A stretch of DNA of 64,000 bases. Origin: Clarkia xantiana subsp. parviflora (lineage: Eukaryota; Streptophyta; Magnoliopsida; Myrtales; Onagraceae). The position numbers were made by a program, and so were the translations under genes. Position 1 is the first letter of the stretch. Each line of letters starts with the position of its first letter. Of the stretch, positions 50,632 to 63,600 are shown piece after piece. Under the pieces are notes generated by a model. The model was not told the origin of the DNA. It worked only from the letters and a program-made list of their open reading frames with translations, and did no database searches. The stretch covers positions 5,122,634 to 5,186,633 of the forward strand of contig JAPTYO010000010.1 in NCBI GenBank assembly GCA_036873135.1. Reading direction: 5' to 3'.

Positions 50632-52324
50632 CCAAATTGGTACCTGGGTTAACAGCCCAAAACGAATTGGTACCTCTACTAAATTTTGTGACAAATTGGT
50701 ACCCGAGTTAACCTAGGTGTTGCAACGTTAAAATTTCTGGTTAAAACTAACGGAATCCTATTTTTGGCGCATGAAAATACCAAAATACCCTTATTGCAGA
50801 ATAGTTACATAATAACAACTCAAACTTTGGAACCCAATATCTCACTCATTTCTTCATCTTTTTGAACGATTTTTTTTTAAAACCGCATAACTTTTTGAGA
50901 TCTACGTAACCCAAATAGCCTTAAAGTGATTTTACCAGTTTTTTTTTTTCAATAAACATAGTTTTCCATGTTAATTTATTATTTTTTGTATCAAACTCCA
51001 CTGCTTTTAACACTTATCAACCTTGATCACTCACTTTTTTTACTAATTGGATTCCAATACTACAATTAAACCGCTGCTCTTGGATTCCAACATTTCTGTT
51101 TAAGAACCAAATTGAAGTTATACCTTTCATCCAAAAGAAAACAAAAAATGAAAGTCTGTCGAATTAATTGTTATGCAATCTATAACTTACTGGAATTTTT
51201 CTTGATATCTCCAATAAACTATCCTGGTGTGTCTTTAAATCAATAAACTTCACTGCAAGAGAACATATGAATCTTAGATAAATAAAGATGTTTCATACTT
51301 GAAATAGAACAATAGGAAAAGTACTATTAAGGGTTTTGGAAGAACTTTTAGAATGGACACCAAGAAGAAATATATTATTTTCCCATTTAATCTACATGTG
51401 GAAATTGATACTCTCAGTATCCTGAGGGATGACCATAATGTGAGAAAATAAGATGAAATGACATTAACAGAACCACACAAAGAATTTTTACCATTATGTG
51501 GCTAGAGACAACCAGTAAATTTTTTTGAGTTATTGCCAGAAACTGCTTCCATTTGCAATTTTATGTTGGACCATGTCAAGCTTTTAAATCGAAGACCTGC
51601 AGAACTGGTCAAATTTTCAGCATGTCCACAAAATATATAAACAAAAAAATTGGTATCTTATCATGTTAAGATCTATATGTTCTCTTGTAGTGACGTTTAT
51701 TGATTTAGAGACACACCAGTATAGTTTATTGGAGACATCAAGAAAAATTACAATAAGTTATAGATTGCATAATAATTAATTCAACAGACTTTCGTTTTTT
51801 GTTTTCTTTTGGATGAAATGTATAACATCAATTTGGTTCTTAAAAAGAAGTGTTGGATTCCAATAGCAACGGTTTGATTGTAGTATTGGAATCCAATTAT
51901 TAAAAAAAGTGGGTGTTCAAGGGTGATAAGTGTTAGAATGCGGTGAAGTTTGATAAAAAAAAAGAATGAATTAACATGGAAAACTGTGTTTATTGAAGAA
52001 AAAAATTGGGCAAATCACTTTACGGCTATTTGGGTTGCATAGATCTCGAAAAGTTATGCGGTTTTAAAAAAAAATTCGTTCAAAAAGATAAAGAAATGAG
52101 TTAGATATTGGGTTCCAAAGTTTTGAGTTGCTATTATGTGGGTATTCTGTAATAAGGGTATTTTGGTCTTTACATGCGCAAAAAATGAGATTCCGTTAGT
52201 TTTTACCATAAATTCTAACGGTGCAACACCCAGGTTAACTCGTGTACCAATTTGTCACAAAATTTAGTGGAGGTACCAATTCGTTTTGGGCTGTTAACCC
52301 AAGTACCAATTTGGTTTAAATCCC
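50632..52324. mobile_element. Long-TIR MULE, 1693 bp, non-autonomous
   Basis: Inverted arms of about 650 bp begin GGGATTTAAACCAAATTGGTAC and end with its complement. The 9-bp duplication TATAATAAA is perfect (50623-50631 and 52325-52333). The loop (about 51290-51650) has only short frames and no transposase. The arms are diverged, with small indels. The element starts 178 bases after the AGD5-type stop codon, so it may affect 3'-end formation there. Confidence 0.88.
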
Positions 52325-52454
52325 TATAATAAAAGAACTTATTGAACTTAGAAGAAAAGAAGACCGTACAGAATGTCGGGGAAGAAGAAACAGAGGCATG
52401 GTGTTTGTTCAAAATATCATTCTTGTCTGTATTAGTTCACGGAGTACTACATAT

Positions 52455-52734
52455 TAGGGCTGACAATTTGGGACCGACACGATGGGCCGACATGAACACG
52501 ACACAAAAATTACAGGTTTGGGTTTGATATTGATGACACGACACGATAGCACGATATAGCACGATAATTTTAAAATTTTAGTTTAAAATTATTTATATTT
52601 AATTTTTTATTCAATTTATTCTAGGTTTTTCATGCTGATTTTTCATGTTGGGCCGGTTTGGGCTGGGTTTGGGCTAATCCTCAAAACACGACACGAAGCT
52701 AGTACGACATGACCCGCACGAATTGCCAGCCCTA
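52455..52734. mobile_element. hAT-type MITE, 280 bp, inside a Gypsy LTR
   Basis: The ends TAGGGCTGACAATT and AATTGCCAGCCCTA are inverted repeats. The perfect 8-bp duplication CTACATAT is at 52447-52454 and 52735-52742, which fits hAT. The interior is rich in CGACACGA motifs. The other LTR (57432-57657) lacks it, so it inserted after the retrotransposon did. The element at 9012-9596 is an older relative. Confidence 0.93.
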
Positions 52735-52845
52735 CTACATATGATAATCTAATAATGGGCTAAAGTATTATTTAGTTCAGCCCAAGTCCATATGAATGGT
52801 TTCCGTAAGCCCAATTAAGTTTTTGGCCCATAACATTACATCCCC

Positions 52846-53910
52846 TTAAGAACCGACATTGTCCTCAAGGTCGAAATCCGGGAACCTCCGGCCCAAGTCA
52901 TCGATGAACTCCCACGTTGCCTCTCTATCATTCGGCCTCTCATTGGATCTAGAGCTTCGTTGCGGCATTGTTATCGCGACGGACCATCTTCCGAGCAAGG
53001 ATCGAGTGTGGAACACGAGCGGTGGTGCAGGTGAACTCCTTAGGTAGCGGTGTGGCATGACCCACCTCCCAGTGAGCTAGCTTCAATTGTGATACGTGTA
53101 TTGTCGGGTGAATGAGCGTCGTATCGGGAAGATCCAAGCAATATGCAATGAGTCCCACATTTTCCAAGACCTTGAAAGGACCAAAATAATGAGGTTGTAG
53201 TTTTTGAACACCTTACTTTCTCATTACTTCCGGTTGTAGCTTGAGGAAGACCCAATCTCCAATCTCTAAGTTTCAGTCTGATCGCTTCCGGTTTGCCACT
53301 TCCTTCATACGGTTTTATGCCCGTGTTAAGAGAAATTCCAGCATCTTAAGGCAACGGTTAACTACCTCGGCTTGACCTTCGGTTTGTGGGTGGTACGCGG
53401 ATGAAATGCACAACGAAACTCCAAGTTGCTTGAATTATTCTTGCCAAAATGAACTCACAAAGACTGGATCCCGAACACTTACGATGTTGCTCGGTAGCCC
53501 ATGTAGCTTATAGACTTGATCAATGAACACTTGAGCAACTGTAGAAGCCGAGTAATGGTGGCCAAGCGCCATGAAATGACTATACTTGGTTAACCGATCA
53601 ACCACCACGAATATAACCTCATTTCCATTCAATTTCGGTAATCCGGTAATGAAACCCATCGAAAAGTCCGAAAATATCCCTTCCGGCACAGCAAGGGGCT
53701 GCAGTAATCCCGATGTAACCGACCGATCATACCTGTGTTTTGGCACACTTCACAATTCCGCACGAATTCCACACGTGCCCTTTTAACCCCTTCCAATATA
53801 AGAGAGTGGACACACATTTAAGAGTTACAGTGGCCCAGGAATGCCCTCCTGTTGGTGATACATGGAATGCCCTTAAAATATTCATCCTCAACTCATTATC
53901 ACCATCCACC
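52846..53910 (-). pseudogene. Gypsy integrase and chromodomain remnant
   Basis: 53435-53746 carries the integrase core (MGFITGLPKL, VVVDRLTKYSHFM). 53629-53910 overlaps its zinc-finger start in other frames. 52949-53167 gives the IHPTIHVSQLK motif that joins integrase to the chromodomain. 52846-53058 ends REATWEFIDDLGRRFPDFDLED, a chromodomain tail. All parts are in different frames. Confidence 0.85.
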
Positions 53911-54059
53911 ACGATCTTACCACTTGAGTAACCTGTCCATCCATGTGAATCGGCACCGAGCGACCCCTTGTGTGACTTGATTTAACATGTTGCGATAGTC
54001 GGGATTGGCCTCCCAACTTGCCTTCACTCGGTCTAGCAACTCGGTAGAAATGACCGAGA

Positions 54060-55349
54060 ATGCCATAGTGAGCTATTCCGGACCAGTTACTCTCGATAAG
54101 GCGTCGACCACTTGGTTGTCCATCCCCTTCTTATAAGTGATCTCATAATCATAACCGAGCAATTTAGCAAGCCAAGTATGTTGCAACGGGATCGATAATC
54201 GCTGCTACAACAAGTACTTTAAGCTACGATGGTCCGTCTTAATGACAAAGTGTCGGTCGATCAAGTAGAAATGCCACTTCTTGATTGCAAATAGGATGGC
54301 TAGGAGCTCCTTCTCGTACGCGGATAAGCATTGGTTTCGCTTTGCCAATCCTTTGCTAATAAAGGCTATTGGGTGCCCTCATTGCACTAAAACTGTTACA
54401 ATACCCGTGTTTGAAGCATCGGTCTCAATCGTAAATATTTCGATCATGTCGGGTAGTGTTAGGACCGGTGCATTAGTCATAGCATTCTTGAGCTCCTTGA
54501 ACGCCTTTTTCAGCCCCCTCTGATCATTGTAATGAGTCATTCTTAAGCATATAGGTGAACAATCTACTAATCATTCCATAACCCTTGATGAATTTCCGAT
54601 AGTAGCCCGTGAGACCGAGAAATCCCCGTAGTTACTTCACCGAGGTTGGTAATGACCAATTCTGCACCGCCTCAACCTTAGTTGGATTGGTCAAGACACC
54701 GGATCTGGTGATCACGCGCCTCAAATACTCTATTTGCTTACACCCAAAGTTGCACTTAGATTGCTTGACATATAGCGAGTTGTCCCTCAAGAGTTGTAAC
54801 ACTGTCCTTAGATGATCGATGTGTTGTCGGTGACTTGAGCTATTCACCAAGATGTCCTCAAATAATATGAGCACGAACTTCCTCAAATGTTCTTTAAATA
54901 CATTGTTCATGAGCCATTGTAAGGTGGCCGGTGCGTTGGTTAAGCTGAATGTCATAACTAGGAACTCATAGTGACCCTCTTGAGTACGGAAATTCGTATT
55001 GTGGATTTCGGGTATTTGGTGAAACCTGGACCTTAGGCCAATTTTTTAGAAGACCTCGGCTTCACTAAGCTCATCCAATAACTCATCCACCAATGGAAAA
55101 GGAAACTTGTCCTTAACGGCGATGTCATTCAACCTACTATTAATCAACGCACATTCTCCACAAGTGATCCTTCTTTCGAACTAGCACCACCAAGGAAGAG
55201 AAATGACTCGAACTAGGTTGTATGACTTCATTCTTCAACAACTCATAAATCATTTTCTCAATAACATCTTTTAGCGGTGTCGGGTAATGATAAGGTCTAG
55301 AACTCACAGCGGTTGCACCTTCCTTGAGTGGAATCCGATGGTCGACCAT
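54060..55349 (-). pseudogene. Gypsy reverse transcriptase and RNase H remnant
   Basis: 55140-55349 holds the RT N-terminus (DHRIPLKEGATAV...RPYHYP...VIQPSSSHFSS). 54632-54955 holds the fingers/palm (MTFSLTNAPATLQ) with an altered catalytic box, LFEDILV, where Gypsy elements have FDDILV. RNase H follows at about 54060-54330 (YEKELLAI, KTDHRSLKYL) in a broken frame. The D-to-E change and frameshifts show loss of function. Confidence 0.85.
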
Positions 55350-55653
55350 TCTCTTTGGGGTAGCCCGTGTGCGTCGCTAAACATATCGCTGAATTCTTCC
55401 AACAAGTCTCCATTTTTGCAGTTGTGGCATCATTTTCGGTGACTTGCGTGGAAAAAACGAACGATGGTTCGTGTCTCCTAGTAACGACATGCTACATAAC
55501 CACATTGAAGCTATTTCTCCCTTCTTCATAAACATTTTGGTTAGCTTATCGGTTCGGCTCAACTTTGGTGCGCTCGGCTTGTTCCCTTGTAGCTCGCATA
55601 ACTCGTGTCCTTGCATGAACTTCATTGTTAGGGTGTTGAAGTCCCATAAAATC

Positions 55654-55932
55654 TCATTCAAGGTGGTTAAGCATTGTATTCCTAGGATCATGTGGTAGTT
55701 TTTCAATGGTAACTAAAATACACTCGTCATAAATATTTTCATTTGCATACACCATCTGAATTTCGCACACCTGATCACATGCCATCTCGCTTCCATTTGC
55801 TACCATTACCCTCAAAGGAGTGGTTTGACAATCAAGATTTTTGGCCATTGCAACATCTAAGAAGATTTGAGTGTTTCCGGAATCGATTAATAATTGCAAT
55901 TTATTATTGTGGACCCGAACTTCCACCTTCAT
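55654..55932 (-). pseudogene. Gypsy aspartic protease remnant
   Basis: The frame carries the retropepsin active site, LLIDSGNTQIFL (D-S-G), and the following VANGSEMAC strand pattern. It has lost its connection to gag and RT through stops and shifts. Confidence 0.8.
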
Positions 55933-56376
55933 TGTCGAGTACCTATCGTACCCGTTATAGCATGGAGTGAAATTTTTGGGTTACCACTCCCGGTACCATC
56001 CTCAACTTGGGATTCACATTCAATTTCGACCGGTTGGACCCTCTCTTCATCAACCCCAATGTGGTCATCCTCACCAACTCAATTGTATATATTTGCTTCC
56101 ATTTACAAATATGACCCGCACTATACTGGACCAGGCACCAATAGCATAATGCCCTAGCATGTCTAGCTTCCATTTCCTTAGCGATGGTCACCCTAGCATT
56201 TGCATTCCTATTGGCAACACATCCTTTACCACTATTGGTAGCCTTGGGTGGAAGATATTAACCATATGTATCACCCGCGGATGTGCCGAATAGCCGATTG
56301 ACAAACGATGCGGAAGGTCTAGTGGATGATCCTAGCGACCTATGGCTTGGAGATAAGAGTGAATCGTGCAATTTGA

Positions 56377-57300
56377 CTACTTGATATGCTTCACACGGAG
56401 GTTTTGTGGTCGTCTCATCCGACTCGATCGTTGGTGATAATCTTCGAGTCCTCCCACGAAATGGCTCATCGCCAAACTTTCGTTCATGTCCTCCTTGAGT
56501 TGGACACGGTGAAACAAAGCGTCAGACTTTCTTAAGTATTCGGAAAACGACCATTCTTGGTAATGATTCTTCATCTCTAGAACCGGGTCTCCAAATAATT
56601 CGTTACCGAAACGAGCTTGCAACACGTCAACGTACTCAACCCATGTCAACTTTGTTCCACCCTTCCGAGCTTGGATTTTCATGTAGCCTTGATGCCATTG
56701 TAGGGTCTCTCCCTCGAGATGTACCACAGCAATCTTGAGTTTGTCTTCGTCGTAAGTACCGTCAACTTTGAAATAGTGATCGTATTGGTATAACCAACTA
56801 GCAACATCAACTCCAGAGAATCGTGGGAAGTCGATTCTTCTGATTCGGTAAGTATGCTTGCTCTCGCGGCCCACGTCGGTAAACTCGCGACCATCAGTCG
56901 GAATAGTGCGGTTTATCATAGCAGTTGGTTGCAAGGTTACGACAACTTCAGGAGGCTGGTTCCTTGTCGGATGTGCTGGTTGCGAACAACGAATCGTGTT
57001 AGAACTGGGCCCAAGTACTCCGGTGGAGTAATGTGCGATCTCGAGTTGTTGCGACACCATGGAGCGTTTAAGGTCGCCGAACATCGAGTGGAACTCCCCA
57101 AGGGACTTCCGGACGCCGTCGAAAGAAGCTCGTGTCTCTAGGACAAACGATTGGTGGCGGTCCTCGGCGACAAGAGCTTGGTTGGTGGCTTGAGAAATAC
57201 GTTCGGTTAGATCGATAAGGGTGGCGTGGTGGTCCTGAATGGCGTCTTCAAACCGGGCGGCCTTCTGGCCTCGTGACTCTGAGTTGTTTCCGGTGGCCAT
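56377..57300 (-). pseudogene. Gypsy gag remnant
   Basis: A 307-residue open frame with a coiled N-terminal part and the retrotransposon gag core (DFPRFSGVDVASWLYQYDHYF, then LEGETLQWHQGY and a W-x-E-Y-V stretch). The zinc knuckle lies beyond the frame break at 56377. This is the longest surviving frame of the element. Confidence 0.9.
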
Positions 57301-57661
57301 GGCGGCGACGCGGCGGCAGCGTCGGTGGAGAGGTGGTCGGCGGAAGATGTTGAGCTTCGTGCGACTGCGGCTCCCGGTCTGCTGGCGACAGTGGTGCGAC
57401 GGTCGGCTCCGGCAGTGGCTCTTATACCAGATGGTACGGTTCGAAGAAAAGAAGACTGTACAGAATGTCGGGGAAGAAGAAGAAACAGAAGAGAGACGTG
57501 GTGTTTGTTCAAAATATCATTCTTGTCTGCATTAGTTCACGAATAAGTACTAGGATAATTTTAATGAGCTAAACTATTATTTAGTTCGGTCCAAATCCAT
57601 AGTAAGAATGGTTGCCGTGCCGTCAGCCCAATCAAGTTTTTAGCCCGTAATAACCTATTAT

Positions 57662-58110
57662 TAATCAGAATGCAATCCAATCCTCAACCTCTCGACTTAT
57701 GCACATTCGTCCTTAATTGTCGGTAATCGGTAAACAAGTATAACTGTCATTTTCTTAACAAATAAAACTTCCCCATAAGCAATTGTCGGTAATCGGTAAA
57801 CCCTATACCACGTCATGTAATATCACACTACTACACATAAAACTTTCCCACAAGCAAAATAATACAGCAGTATACTGTTACACGTAAAAAATTCACGTCA
57901 ATAAAAAAAGGTTAATTATTAACTCCGATGCTTCAAGATCATTATTCAAGATGAGATTATTTATTTATATGTAAAAGTAATAACTTATTGTCATAAAACT
58001 TTTTTTTTGGGTGGTAATTCATAATTGTCATAAATAAATAAAGTATACATGCAAATATTATATTATTGTTATGTAAAAGTTTTTCCATACTGGAAGGATC
58101 GAGATTAAAA
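57662..58110. other. Spacer and 3' flank of the calmodulin-like gene
   Basis: Contains a short local duplication of AATTGTCGGTAATCGGTAAAC (about 57716 and 57781). No gene. Confidence 0.5.
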
Positions 58111-58814
58111 TTAATTAAGTGAGCGGAGTTTGAGAGTACGAGTCATCATGGTCATGAACTCGTCGGAGTTGATATGGCCATCGCCATCGGAATCGACCTC
58201 CTTGACCATTTTGCGGCACTTATCGAGGCTGCAATTCTCCCCCAATTTCTTCATCACATCCCACAGCTCCTCTGCACTTATCTTCCCATCTCCATCCAAG
58301 TCATAAAGCTGAAATGCCCCATCGATGTCCGAATTCGTTATCCCACCTGTGTATTCACATAATAAATTATAATGGCTGTGTTAACATAATTAATCACATG
58401 ATCAAGATCCTGACGAGATTACAGTTTTCAAATTAATTAACACAGTTACGTACCTCCAAGGGTCTGCATCTCCATGAACTCTGCAAAAGTGATGAACCCA
58501 TCTCCGTCGCTATCGATGGCCTGAAAAGCCTTGGCGGCCTCCTCAGACCCGACGACCACCTTTCCTTTTCCGGTAAGGGCGGAGGCTGCGGCCTTGAACT
58601 CTTCCTTGGAGATCTTGCCGTCACGGTTGACGTCGAACTTGTTGAACACCTGCTTCATCTCCTCTGCGTTTGGATGGTACACCTTGTTCTGACGTGGCGA
58701 GCCGCTAGGGTTTTGCGGTCTGGCTAGGGTTTTGGACTTGGTGGGTGCGGGCTTGTTCATCGAGAACTTTCTTGACATACTGTAACGGAAGTCTAGCCCC
58801 ATCTTTGAAGACAT
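58111..58814 (-). CDS. Calmodulin-like EF-hand Ca2+-binding protein (CML)
   Basis: Two exons, 58814-58454 and 58346-58111, with a GT-AG intron splitting a Gly codon (597 nt, 198 aa). Four canonical 12-residue EF-hand loops: D61 (DVNRDGKISKEE), D101 (DSDGDGFITFAE), D136 (DLDGDGKISAEE) and D172 (DSDGDGHINSDE). All position-1 Asp and position-12 Glu ligands are present, so all four should bind Ca2+. A basic, Ser-rich extension of about 45 residues precedes the EF-hands. The first Met gives MSSK; a second Met at codon 5 gives MGLDF. Such proteins act as Ca2+ sensors in cytosol or nucleus. Introns are uncommon among CMLs, and I cannot place the exact CML number. No defects. Confidence 0.93.
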
Positions 58815-58872
58815 GATAGTAGTATAGTAGTAATAATATTGTGTATGAAGAGCTTTTGTTTGTTTAATGTAC

Positions 58873-58882
58873 TATTTATATA
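58873..58882 (-). promoter_or_regulatory. TATA box of the calmodulin-like gene
   Basis: The minus strand reads TATATAAATA, about 60 bases upstream of the start codon, which predicts a leader of roughly 30 bases. Confidence 0.65.
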
Positions 58883-59761
58883 TTCGAGCAGAGATAAAAG
58901 GAAAGGAATCCGAATAAATAAAGGTGATGAAAAAGATAGATAGATAGGACAGAATATAGTGAACCCGAAAGTGGGAGAGGAAGGAAGATGCATTTATATT
59001 AGGGTTAATAATTAAAAATATACATTTCTCATATTTATAATGTTAGCATCCGGCGTCTTACTTATTAAATCGGTTAAACTTTTATTTTTTTCACCTATAT
59101 AATATATTTTTAAGGCATTAAGTAAGCCTAAATCATAAGCAACAAACTAAATAATTCAAAAATTGGAAAATACCATGTTTTGTTGCCTAAAACGTCAATT
59201 TTAACGCAAAAATGGAAAATATGAATATAATTTAGTTGAGACACCAATTATCAATATTTTAAATATGGAGCAACGATTAGTAATATATATATGACCTATA
59301 ATTAGATATGTTTTAGATTATTAACTAATGCAGCGTGATGGAGAATAGAAAACACAAAAATTCATTGATTCGATCGAGAGAATGTCGAGAATAAACTCGT
59401 TGATTCAAGAGAATGTCGAGAATTCAATGCACCGTTTAGGAAAACCTCGATTTTTTATTAATCAAACAACAAGGGAAACTCAAAAACGGCTAAACAGAGT
59501 TTAAATACTGAAAGCAAAACCATAATCCTATAACATTTCTGAAAATAGCAAAAATGTCCAAACAAAACCGAGTAACTGACAAACTGTAAAAACGACCTAA
59601 AAAAATATAAATTACGATTTTGACCCTCTAAACGAAGGATTATCGCTGAAAAACTTTGTACTTCATAGAAAAGTGTATTCGCGCAACAAAATGTGATACT
59701 TCTAAATCTGGTACCGATAATCTTAGAGTTCATAATTTCACCCGTATCATTGATTGACGCT
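58883..59761. other. Promoter region of the calmodulin-like gene and spacer
   Basis: AT-rich upstream DNA. At 59330-59740 a G+C-mixed block carries a short direct repeat of GAGAATGTCGAGAAT and may be an old LTR fragment, but no duplication or partner confirms this. Confidence 0.4.
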
Positions 59762-60649
59762 CAGTGGCGGATGTTGCTTATATAATGTGGTGACGAATGT
59801 CACCACATTATCGAGTATTTCTAGTGAGATCCTAAGTTTATTTATTAATAAAAATATACCCCCGATCCTCATTATTAATGTGTAAGATCCTCATTATTTT
59901 GTGTGAGACACTAATACCCTATTATTTTGTCTAAAACGCTAAGAGCTCCATTATTATTTTGTAAGACCTCGTTATTATTTTGTGACACTATCATTCAATC
60001 CATTCGGAAAAAGGTTCAATAAATTTAAATTTGAGAGCTTTTGACTTAAAGAGTATGTCTATAAGTTTTAAAATTCATCTCATTTGCTAGATTATAAATT
60101 GTAGTTATTCTAATCTAATGCACTCCATGAGGAGGTCAAATAAGTATAAGAATATATCTCAGACAATATGTTTGAAAAAGATGATTTCGGGTACCAATAT
60201 GTTTTAATATGTACAACATGTTTCAAAACAATGATAATCAATACTTCTTTCAATCACCTGTCCAAATTTGTCGTAAATACATTTTAAACTTCAAAAATTA
60301 ACCAAAAACTTTTCTAAATATTAAAATCAAGACATAATAACGTATACAAGTGTTATAATAGAGTCCTGACTCTTGACTCAACTCAGCTGATCCACAACCG
60401 ATTCTAATCCAATTTGACTCAATGATAACATTTGCATAAGCAATTAAAGCTAAGTTGTGATAGTTTAAAAACTACTTAGTAATATTTTTCATTTGAAATG
60501 TAGTTAACGATAAATAACTGAAAAAAGTACCAATTATCATCGTTTTAAAACTAGCATTTTTTAAGGAAATTTTCCTAAGAAAATTATTATATCTTTGAAA
60601 AATAAATTGCATTACGTATCCCATTACGAACCTCCTGGATCCGCCACTG
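59762..60649. mobile_element. hAT-type non-autonomous element, 888 bp
   Basis: The terminal inverted repeats CAGTGGCGGAT and ATCCGCCACTG are typical of hAT. The perfect 8-bp duplication TTGACGCT is at 59754-59761 and 60650-60657. No transposase frame is visible inside, so it is probably an internal-deletion derivative. Confidence 0.9.
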
Positions 60650-63600
60650 TTGACGCTCCATGTTATGGTGTATTGACCAGAAAAATAAATAAATAGTGAA
60701 AGAGAGATTTTCTAATAAATATTCCATTTATTCTCCTTTTCACTATACCCCCAAACGTTATAATCTTGAACTGAAACTTCATGCATATGCTACGCGGTCT
60801 GCCTGCAATATATTCTCCACTTTCCACAATAAATTAAAGTAAGATTCATTGACGACAAGGATGACGTTCCTTGCATGTTTTATTTACAACAACCGAGTGA
60901 AATAATAATGGTGAAAGAAAATATATACATGAAAGGAATAATTATTCACGATAGTGAAAGTTCCTAACACGTAACTATATTCGGACCTAATTTTTTTTTT
61001 TCTGATATATAATATTACAGAGTGATGATGTTTATAGTCGAATTCAGACCGATGGACTATGAATAATTTTTTTTGAAATGTCATAAATACCAGCCCCTAG
61101 ATAATCTATAATCATGCCAAATCGATTCGTAATGAATAAATGTCGAATATGACTATTTATTAATTTTCAGAATTAAGATTAAAATATTTTATTAATGAAT
61201 GAAATGTTAAACCGCTATACGACGAATGAACAAAAAATAATAGTATTAGATAACATTTTACTAATTTTTTTTTTTTAAAAAAAGAGCATTTTACACTTTT
61301 GGTCGTCGGCCTAATTCTGTCCACCGAATTTAGTCGGGTAACCATTTCCGTCTATCAAACCTTAGATGAGTGAAGATTAAAAAAAAAAAAAAAAAAATCG
61401 ATAAATGTATCTTATCGGCCTAAAGTTGCGGTTGATAAGGAAGTGCCATAAAGTATGGTAGACTGTAGATTACTTAACCATGGGAAAGAGAAGAGGCCCT
61501 AGCTAATACAGCCTCATTCCATAGCCCAATTAATGCTGTGTGTGGGCTAGTAGTATAGTATATAAATTACACTACCCGAAATATTTACAACCAACTCCTA
61601 ATTCTGGTCTTGTCATCTTATCGAGTAATCTTGCTCGCTATCTTCTCTCTTCATTGGAGCCCTCGTCGCTACACTTCCTGCATTAGAGGAATTTCACATT
61701 GAACATGTTGATATATTATATAGTATAAGAGAGTATCAAATGTTTTCGCCTATAAATTCGAGCTTATGTGATAGTTGGTTAAAGTACACATTCTATTATT
61801 AACATAATATATTAAAGCACAAATGTGTCACAATCTGAAAGAGACCTCCTATTAAATAAAGTTGAAGTCCACTATATTTAAATCCAAGTGAGATCAATAT
61901 CAATATGGCCTCGAGAATGTTGATATATATAGCATAAGAGTATGTCCTATATATTTACCAACAAATTCGATGACATATTGCTGGCTGAAAACACTATGAA
62001 GTGTCTGAATAAGATTAAATTCTGGCGGTTCACAAATTCCAAATGAAGGACCTTAAGGAAGTTATATACATTTAAGGCATTCAAATTACTATATATAGCT
62101 CTTAGATTTTTTTGGTTCACCCAACCACATTACTTTGTCTGATTTGCAAAAAAGCGTAATGTAAGATTACATCCTACATTACAATCATTCAAACACCCCT
62201 TAAAGACTTACCCCTTAAAGACTTGTGTAATAAGAATATACGAATGAGTAATGAGACTTATGCATCCCAAATTATGTTGTAAAATATGAAGATATAATAA
62301 AATAATAATAATAAGTACTAAAAGCTCAATGTATAAACAAACAAAAGAAACTGTATTCCTTGTATACTTATTTATGGTGTATTACGTTGATCAAGAGCAC
62401 AATTAATTTATAATATAAAAAAACATGTGTAGTAAAACTCGCTCGTTAACCGATATGAATAAACCTTGTGTGAATTTTATGTTTTCCATGCAGACAAAGA
62501 TGAAACTACAAAACATAATCTTGTACAAGATGTTTTCCATCACATAACACGACGTTTCAGTGCATCTAGCTAATCGACCAAAATAATAAAGAAAGCATGG
62601 CAATGCAGTGAATGTCGATGGCCTCGAATAAGAGGTGCACTCATGGGTCCATGTTATTATGTGCGTACGTAGGGTTAGTCTTTTGGACATGGAAACTCTA
62701 TCCAGTTGTCGAAATTCGACATATCACATGTACATGGATTGTGATGAAAGCAAGCATTTTATATAGTACATATTTATATATTAATTATTTAATTATCATA
62801 TAGTGTTACTGTGTACCTAAAATAATTATTACTAACGGACAGGTTATGCAAAGACATGCATTAGTTACACCAATTATATATATGGCTGTCTCATCTGTTA
62901 CGTTTGATGTTTTACTTTTACGTACTCTACCTGATTATACGTCAATCTTTTTCCATAAGCAGTCACTTTCTTCACGAACTGTACGTGACTACTATCCACT
63001 ATTTTATAATTATTTATACACACACGAGAGCCGATAGGGTGTATTAATTAATAGTTCGTTTTGTTGGAACTCTAATGAGAAAAGTATGTAAAAGTCTATT
63101 TTTATTACTAATATATAACATGTTTTAAAAACGATTGACAATTTATATTTTTTTTTCTATCATATGTCTAAAATTATCGTTAAAAACATTTAAAATGAAC
63201 AAAATTTACCGGATTACTTTACAAAGTATCACAATTAAGCTGTACTGATGACTTATACAGTTATACTAGTGTTACAAATCAATTCTCAACCATTTGGGGC
63301 ATAATTGAGCCACAATCGAGTCAAGACACTATTGTAACATTAATATAAGTTATTAATCTTAACTTTGATATTTAGAAAATTATTCAGTTAACTTTGTATT
63401 TAAAAATTATTTAACGAGATAGATGATTACAATAAATATCAAAAACTATATTTTTCAGAGATATGTTGTATATTGTTATAGATAATTTTCCCAACAAAAG
63501 GAATGAAATACGAATTAAATATATTAATATAATTATTAATATGAGAATGCTATATATTATATATAGCATTTAAATTTAGATGTTAGGTAATGTGTTTTTC

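Larger units (their letters stand above)
52343..57657 (-). mobile_element. Decayed Ty3/Gypsy chromovirus-type retrotransposon (minus strand)
   Basis: LTRs of about 210-226 bp lie at 52343-52840 (enlarged by a MITE) and 57432-57657. On the minus strand TGGTATAAGAGC, a Met-tRNA-type primer site with one change, follows the upstream LTR (plus 57419-57430), and the polypurine tract AAGGGGA precedes the other (plus 52841-52847). TTAT(T) flanks both ends. The order gag, protease, RT, RNase H, integrase, chromodomain is Gypsy-like. Frames are broken in many places, so it is dead. Confidence 0.9.

Noticed and set aside
59330..59760. Possible solo LTR
   Set aside because: TG- and CA-like ends can be chosen, but no target duplication or second copy supports them.
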